Made by a program: the position numbers and the translations under genes. Of a DNA stretch of 64,000 bases, positions 57,726 to 64,000 are shown one piece after another. The notes under the pieces were generated by a model, which ran no database searches, had not been told where the DNA came from, and was given only the letters and a program-made list of their open reading frames with translations. Every line of letters starts with the position of its first letter. Position 1 is the first letter of the stretch. The DNA is taken from positions 682,001-746,000 of the forward strand of contig JAYJMM010000120.1 in NCBI GenBank assembly GCA_037349105.1. The letters are read 5' to 3'. The DNA comes from Limnomonas spitsbergensis. Lineage: Eukaryota; Chlorophyta; Chlorophyceae; Chlamydomonadales.

Positions 57726-58074
57726 AAGGCATGAGGGGAAAGGATCCTTCTCCCTCCAGTGATTCCCTAGGGCTACTGTATTGCTTGCTTACTTTGAAAC
57801 CCTGCCACAAAGCTCACGGGTAGCCTTGTCAAGTAACAGTATCGCTTAAAACACGTTACAATGCCCGGTAGTGGGTATAACAGCAGCAGTGCGCTTGCGA
57901 AGCCGTGAGGCCACCGTGGTGCGGCCCCTCTGGGAAGTATTGTTTTGATGCATGCCATGTACGTCACCCAATAGTATCCCGTAATGCTGCATCATTGATC
58001 ACAGCATTGGTCGAGAAGAATGCAAGTGTTCAGCTCTTGCGCCCTCCTGATGTCGAAATAATATGAATTCCCCT

Positions 58075-58265
58075 TAACTTTTTTGGGGGGGAACCCTCCT
58101 ACGCCCCTGCCCACTTTGCCCCCCCCCCCAGGCAAAACATTTTCTTATACCAGATTTAGGCTCGGAAAGACAGAGCTGGAAACCAGTCATCAAACTCTAC
58201 AACCTAAGTAGTGGGTTACCACGCTTTTATTTTTGCCCCCCCCCCCTAATCCGGATACCCCAATA
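58075..58265. mobile_element. Dispersed repeat family 2, copy 2
   Basis: It carries CCCACTTTGCCCCCCCC, AGGCAAAACATTTTCTTATA, CCAGATTTAGGCTCGG, CATCAAACTCTACAACC, TTTTTGCCCCCCC and CCGGATACCCC, in the same order as the copy at 56690. Confidence 0.6.
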
Positions 58266-58333
58266 ATAGCAAGATGTTACTGCTCAAGTGCTCATTAGGT
58301 GATATATCCATGAAAGACACACAGGGGCAAGGA

Positions 58334-61300
58334 TCAGAGCTGGCTGACCAGCTCCTGGTTTTTCTTAAGCATGGCTTCGATGTCTCTGGGCAGGAACCCT
58401 GGATGCACCAACCTCTCAGGTCTGCTGGATGTATTCCGGGCCTGGAGGTAAAAATCGATTGGAAGGGCGCAAACTGTCAGCCAGGCATTGGATTTCAGGA
58501 TGACATGAGCAACGATTTCAGACAAAGTGGGGTGGAACAACGATTGCCGATGCTGTTGTGGTTAAGGGTTTGGGGATTAGAGTTTAGGTGCCAAGGTGGG
58601 GTGGGACAACGATTGCCGATGCTGTTACCTGCACATGGGCCGAGGCATCCACACAGCTGACTCCAGATTCTGGCTGCTGCTGCTGCTTTGAAGGCCAATC
58701 CAGCATGCAATTCATGCGGTGTAAGATGTTAAGCTCGGCCTGCATATCGAGGCACACACATGATGAACGGCGAAACATATCAATCAACAATGGCTAGATG
58801 CGTTACGCGTTAGATCCGGTTCAGAGCTTAGGATGGCTCCTGCCAGCCCGTCAGCCCCAAAGGCCCAAACCACGCCCCGCTTGGAAAATGAAAAGTGGGG
58901 CTTTACGGTGAGCCATTGGCGAACCCCACTTCTAAACACTTAAACAATGAAATTGTAAATAAATTCAAACAACGGTATGCAGCGGAACAGTTCTAAGAGT
59001 AAATCAGAGGAATGTCAGAATATGATTACGGAAGATGTAGCCCGAAATCACAGCCCACCTGAGCTCTGGCCTGCATGGTGAAATCCACGACACGCTGCTC
59101 TGGGGACTTAAATGCCCAAGCAGCGAAGGCAAGTGCTGCCTTTACGTATGCTGCCACTCCAACCGGCTGTGTGACTGCAACCATTAATGAGGCCCCGTCC
59201 GGCAGCACAACCTGAGGTGGAGGCACAGTGGAACTCCAAGATCAAACCCTCAATGGTGCACTAGATCGCATAGAAACCGGAACCGGTAGGGTATATTAGT
59301 ATATAACATATATATTTATATATTTTGTCAGGCGCCCTCTTGGCAAGTTTCATACTTCCATCTGATGCATATGAGGATGTGACCTAGTCAGAAAAGAGAT
59401 TTATTCCCAGAAACAGGCCGAGGAGCACTAGCCCCTATCCAGCCCCCTCAGCTCTACCTTGCAGAAGGTCCCTGCTGCATTCATGTGCAGGATGGTCCGG
59501 TCGACAAAGCTGATCCGGAGGCGCCCGTCAGCGAATGCGAAAAACTCTCCTTCTCCAGGAATACTGGCCTGCTCCAGGACCACCTGCACGTGCATTACTG
59601 CATTCAACCCAGCTAACAGGGCTCGATCAGCCAGGAAGGCTGTCCGATGGGCCATATGGTAAGCGCATATCGCATATTGACATATCACTATATGAGTATA
59701 CGACACACCTGTCCATTGCCAAAGTGTTCTTCCTACCTTCAAGTGCGCGCAACACAGGATGCCAGGGCAGCACAAGATAACCAGGGAACACAGGATAACC
59801 AGGATATAGGCAGGGGACCGACTAATACCTCCCACGCCATAGGGTCACAACATGGAAGGTGTCAGCAGGGTGGGGGTAAAAGTGCAACAGCTGGGGACCA
59901 TGGCGGCTGAAGATTCAAATTTCTGTTCACCTTGGATGTGACAGCGAATGTCTCCTGGGCTGTCATTGATGTCAATCCCAGCAGGGCTGTGCTGGAGGGC
60001 TGCCCTAGAGGCAGACTCTGTGCCACCGCCTGCCTGCCGGTGATGCAGGACACTTGTTGAGTCTTGCGAGCTGCCGCACCGTGTCCGGAGGTCGACAGGG
60101 ATGCCGCCATCTGCTGCCTGAGCACAGAATTCACGTGTGGTTTCGGGACTGGCGGACTGGCAGACGACCTGGCCAGGCCAGGGCGCAGTCGATTGAAACA
60201 GCTGACAGAGCGGGGGGGACCGCCCGACCATCAAAGTGCCCCGCTAGATCCGTCTGGAAAGCATGGCAGCTTTTGGTATGTACATGTGCCGGTCTTCTGT
60301 TGCCTGAGGTGGCTTCCCCCCCGCACTGATGGTCACACCTCCATGCAAAGGGGGGCACAAAACACGATTTCGCCTCGCTCAGCAGCCAGGCCCCACCTGA
60401 ACTTGGTCGCGTGTGCTGCGATGGCCGCAAGCGCACACCGGCTCCCTGTTCCCCACACAGACTCAGGCACGCAGTGCGCCGCGTACATCTGCTCTGAGGG
60501 CGCCCCGTTGAGCTGCTTCCTATGGTGGATGACGAACCGCCCTTGTTTCAATGAGCTCAGGCAGGAGTCGTCATCATGCACCCAAACCTCCACCTCGCCT
60601 GACTCCGGATGGAACTGGTACGTGGCCTGCGGGGCAGCCAGCCGCAATGCACAGCCTTTGTCAGCACGGTCAGATCCAGAATACAGCTGTATTTCATCGT
60701 TGTACACCCACACCTGAACTCTGTGTCAGTGTGTCTCTGGGTGGCAGCTAACATCAATGAAAGCAAGCACAGACAGCAAGCATGTGCTACTGGTAGATGG
60801 CCTACGTGGCAGTCAGCAGCAGTGAAAGTCGGCACAGCCAGCCAGGAGCAATGCTCAGCCTTCAGTAGCACGGTCAGAACCAGAACTAAGCTGCATGGGA
60901 GGGTTTCAGGCACAGGGTTCACATTTTTGCCACATTGGCAACGTTTCATGGTTGTTGCTAAAAAATATGCTGGGTCATCCACTCATCCCAGTAGGTGACT
61001 GTCCTATCATGAGCGCTCAGGCAAGCATACATAAGACTGAACGCCAACTTGAGGGTACATACAGGCAATTCATAGACATCTGCAGGTGGACCATGACTGA
61101 AATTCGTGGTGCGTAGTGGCCGTAGTACATAGGTTTGTCCAATCAACTGCCAGGCCAGCCAGTCCTGGCAGACCCACCTGAGGCGTCCATTCCAAGATGG
61201 CTGTTTCGCTGTCGGGGAAGAGTGCCAGCGTCTGCTCCGACCACCATCCCTCCGATGGACAGTTGTCATGGAATCCTGGTTGGTTGCCTGCTAGCGCGTG

Positions 61301-62478
61301 CGGGAGCTCCGTTCTTCTGGCAGCCCCAGGACCTTGTCGGCCACCGACAACTGCGTCATGGCTCTGAGCTGGGTGGTCCTGCAGCATGTTGAGGTGAAAC
61401 GCAACTATTTGCTTGGAATGATAAGGAGCTCTGTCTATATCAGCATGGTCATGTATCTGAGACAGTGTTCCCCCTTCCGGCTACCCAAAGCGAGTCCACC
61501 TTTGGTGGGCCGCCCCGAGGCTGATATAGGGCCAAGCCTTGACCACCGTACTGACACTGGCCCATGCATAATGGCTGGCCATGCATTGGGCTTCCGGCAA
61601 GAGGTTTGCAGGAAGCTGAGCTGTAGCGGAAGTGTAGCCGAGCCACGAGGCTCTCAACAGCGCACATGCTGGAAGCCGTGGTGAATGGTTACTGGGGTGT
61701 CGTGATGGTTAGCTTTGCTCGCTCACCAGCAGGGTAGCTGACTGTTCCTCTTGCCTCGCTTCCAGCTGCTGCGACACTTGAATCAGCAGCTCAACTGCCG
61801 CATCCCATCGCGGCGGGTGGGCTAGCAGGGAGAAGACCTGCGTCTGCCAGATGTACTGGTATGTCCCCTCTTGAGCATTGTCACGGACAAGCAAGGGGTA
61901 GCACACGGCCATGCGCCTGCGGTGCTGATGCAGCACGATGCGGCCGGCGCTGTCCTCTGCACTGACTGCAAGCTGCCCATCCTCGTGGACATGCACTAAG
62001 CCCTTGGCCAAGGCGTCGGATGCAGTGCTGGGCCACCATATGTCAGACAGACGGTAGCCGAGAGTCATACCCTCCCTGCTGAGATAGCAGCAGCAGTGTT
62101 GTGTGGACGCATGTTGAGTGCTTGCCTGGCGTGCTTGCATGCATGGCATGCAAATGGCTTAACCTCATGCATTACCAGCTTTGGTTTTATTTGAATGCTC
62201 CAAGCATGCACTTGGGCTGGAAAATGAGCTCACCTGGATGAGGGCATGAGCTTGCTGCAGAAGAAGGGGCGGTCCACATGCTTATTCCTGAATTCAAGCA
62301 CCATTGCCAGTCCTGCAGAGTGCCTGCTGAGAGCGAACTGCGTCATCTGTCGCTGCCGCTCTCCGCCTTGCCAAACCACAAAATTGGAAGCTGAGGCACT
62401 GAGGACGAAGATTGACCCGTCATCGAAGTTCGCTTTTATGACCCCATCCAAGGTGAGGACTACTCTTTTCAAATCCAT
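58334..62478 (-). CDS. C5orf34-like protein
   Basis: Nine exons join perfectly in phase to about 598 residues: 62234-62478 (start), 61727-62075, 61178-61378, 60397-60713, 59931-60117, 59458-59583, 59059-59211, 58629-58739 and 58334-58441. The vertebrate relative is about 640 residues and of poorly known function. Collinear matches: near the N-terminus DGSIFVLSASASNFVVW with LEFRNKHVDRPFFCS; GYRLSDIWWPS then GLVHVHEDGQLAVSAED; a divergent middle with VYNDEIQLYSGSD; then ASIPGEGEFFAFADGRLRIS, FCKVELRG or VVLPDGASLMVAV, and VAAYVKAALAFAAWAF; and near the end AELNILHRMNCML. The family match is from memory of motif order and similarity, not a search. Introns beside exons 4 and 8 hold copies of exon edges. 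Confidence 0.8.
58520..58640. repeat. 72-bp duplication of the donor edge of C5orf34-like exon 8
   Basis: ACAACGATTGCCGATGCTGT occurs at about 58535 and again at 58607. The second copy continues into the real donor TACCTGCAC (coding strand GTGCAG|GTA); the first diverges after the T. The copied block lies mainly on the intron side of the junction. Confidence 0.85.
60775..60900. pseudogene. Decayed copy of C5orf34-like exon 4 inside intron 3
   Basis: GGCACAGCCAGCCAGGAGCA, ATGCTCAGCCTTCAGTAGCA and CGGTCAGAACCAGAACTAAG at 60832-60892 repeat the exon sequences GGGGCAGCCAGCCGCAATGC, ACAGCCTTTGTCAGCACGGT and CAGATCCAGAATACAGCTG at 60631-60687. Small indels break the frame. Confidence 0.82.
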
Positions 62479-63820
62479 GTCATATATAATGTGAAATCAT
62501 CCGGTAACATCACAAAAACAAGGGGGGAAATGGGCTCTGCTCACCAGCGTGCGCGCTATTTCGGAGTCGATGCATGTGTTCCTACTCTCGTTCACACCAT
62601 GACGGCGACAGGTGCTGACAGTTGGGTTTCTAAAACTAGCCTCCCAGAGTCCCTGCCCTCCAAGTTGGACACCTGAGTTGTCCACTTCTAAGAAAACTGT
62701 TGGGCTGGTGAATCTTGCAAATTTTGTAAGCCTAGCCGCCTTACCAGCTTCCCTACAAGTTAGCTAGGCTACATGCAGACCCTCTCTGGGTTCGACGAAG
62801 GCTTACAGGGCTAGTTTAAGGTAGGCCCTCCTGGGCTGAGCTGGTTCTGTCAGTAGAACAAGCAAGCACATTTAGTGCATTGGCTGAACTGCCGGCCTGA
62901 TTTGAATGCAGACATAAACCGTCCTGTGCCCAAGGCTCCTTCTCCATATGAATACAGTCTGCAAAGCGGCTGTATGCATTAGCAAAAAGTTCTCTACTCG
63001 GCCATCCAGTCATATGACATGATGTCGTCCAGCAAGCATTTTAGAGTACGGTAAACCGGTATGTGGACAGCAGCTACTCCTGGTGCAAATAGGCCCCAAT
63101 ACCGGTACCTGAAGCCAGAGGATCAGAAGCTTCAGTAGATTCCGTATCACTAGCGGACTCCTTGAGTTGTTTGAACCATGTACCAGTATTGATAGATGCA
63201 AATAATTATAGTACCAGTGAACCAGTGTGCTTGGAACATGTAGCTGTCAGATGTCGCACTAAACACAATCCATCAATCATACACGCAAAAAATGGTTACG
63301 TGACCCAAAACCATGAGCTTCGTATCCAGCAGGGACAGATACAAAAGGATACAGGTAGCCATAGGTCCATGACTGTAATCACTCAAATAATCAAAATGCT
63401 GGAATAATCATGATAATCACTTCAAAATCAGCTGAAAATAACAGGCGACGAGGTAGCCTGCCCCTAAAACCGGTAAGAAGAACTAAAAATTCACCAGCAC
63501 TGGATACAGGTCGATGACGTCACACCTCTGGGTACTGGGTACTGGATAGAGGTATGTAGGAGTTTGAAGTATGTACTGCTGGCATTGGAAACAACCAGGA
63601 AGCGCTTAAGAGAGACCAGCAAACAAACACAATGCTGTACCTTGACCTTTGCAGACCAAGACAGTAGGCAAAGCATGCTGAGCCTGTCCAAAATATAATA
63701 GCAAAAAAGGGTATCAGCAAACGGTATTGTACACCAGGTTGTACACATCATCGCCGTGTGAATCAAAATAAACTTTGCAAAATAAAAGGCTTGTCAATGA
63801 CGAGACTAGCCTTATCATGC
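62479..63820. other. Intergenic, no gene seen
   Basis: At 63508-63540 a short string GATGACGTCACACCTCTGGG matches the head of dispersed repeat family 1. Several short ACCGGTA strings occur (63053, 63099). No gene was recognised. Confidence 0.5.
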
Positions 63821-63989
63821 TCAAGATTGCTGCACAGCTGCTATGTCCAGAGGAAGGGGCACTTCGTTTGCTGCATTGGCCATCATCCTCCTTTCAGCTT
63901 CATACTCCGACTCCGCCCGAGGCCAGTAGATGAGGGTAGGGCGGGAGGAGTGCTCAGCCACATAGGAGCCAAAGGCTGCGTGGGCATCG
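63821..63989 (-). CDS. Last exon of an unidentified gene (5' part outside window)
   Basis: On the minus strand a good acceptor (TTTTCAG) at 63990 is followed by 56 codons to a stop at 63821, with typical coding composition: DAHAAFGSYVAEHSSRPTL, then IYWPRAESEYEAERRMM and ANEVPLPLDIAAV. The exon begins in phase 2. I do not recognise the protein. The regular codon usage and lack of stops support a real exon entering from the right edge. Confidence 0.6.
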
Positions 63990-64000
63990 CTGAAAATCAA

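Overview
The window is nuclear DNA from an intron-rich eukaryote, most likely a green alga (chlorophyte or prasinophyte type). Reasons: every recognisable gene is broken into short exons with GT-AG (and a few GC-AG) introns, plant-type telomere motifs (CCCTAAA/TTTAGGG) occur in several places, an enoyl-CoA isomerase ends in a peroxisomal SKL signal, and a PhoD-like phosphatase of the plant/algal type is present. The species cannot be named from this sequence. I rebuilt the exon models by hand from conserved protein motifs, splice consensus and frame continuity. Exon edges are reliable to within a few bases, except where stated.

Layout, left to right. 1-11913 (minus): VPS41, the HOPS-complex subunit; its 3' end lies outside the window. 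12138-17903 (minus): an HMG-box protein with an acidic N-terminus and a coiled-coil C-terminus. 19054-22298 (minus): a coiled-coil protein of unknown role, divergent from 22699-26848 (plus), the ribosome-assembly WD40 protein GRWD1/Rrb1. 27602-28122: a short terminal-inverted-repeat element. 29642-31306 (minus): thymidylate kinase. 32480-33473 (plus): enoyl-CoA delta-isomerase. 34641-35595 (minus): a decayed LINE-like fragment. 35691-46376 (minus): a large PhoD-like phosphatase with a Gln-rich, prion-like tail. 47758-51328 (plus): a probable organelle-targeted helical-repeat protein. 53273-54125 (plus): the Ran GTPase. 55000-58270: gene-poor and full of dispersed repeats and transposon relics. 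58334-62478 (minus): a homologue of the vertebrate protein C5orf34. 63821-63989 (minus): the last exon of an unidentified gene entering from the right. These are ordinary eukaryotic housekeeping genes; I see no operon and no shared pathway.

The most striking signal is in the introns. In at least five genes, DNA spanning an exon edge (the splice site plus 5-70 bases of exon) has been tandemly copied into the adjoining intron, once or many times. This produced decayed pseudo-exons (GRWD1, C5orf34, PhoD), repeated splice donors (VPS41, PhoD) and probably whole minisatellites (65-bp and 76-bp arrays). This looks like a recurrent route of intron growth, and it could leave usable alternative splice sites.

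Other notable points: two families of dispersed repeats, one with a head-to-head pair; a 0.4-kb duplication that copied the 5' leader and start codon of Ran upstream of the gene; a (CTG)13 tract serving as the region just upstream of a splice acceptor; and a 20-nt microexon.
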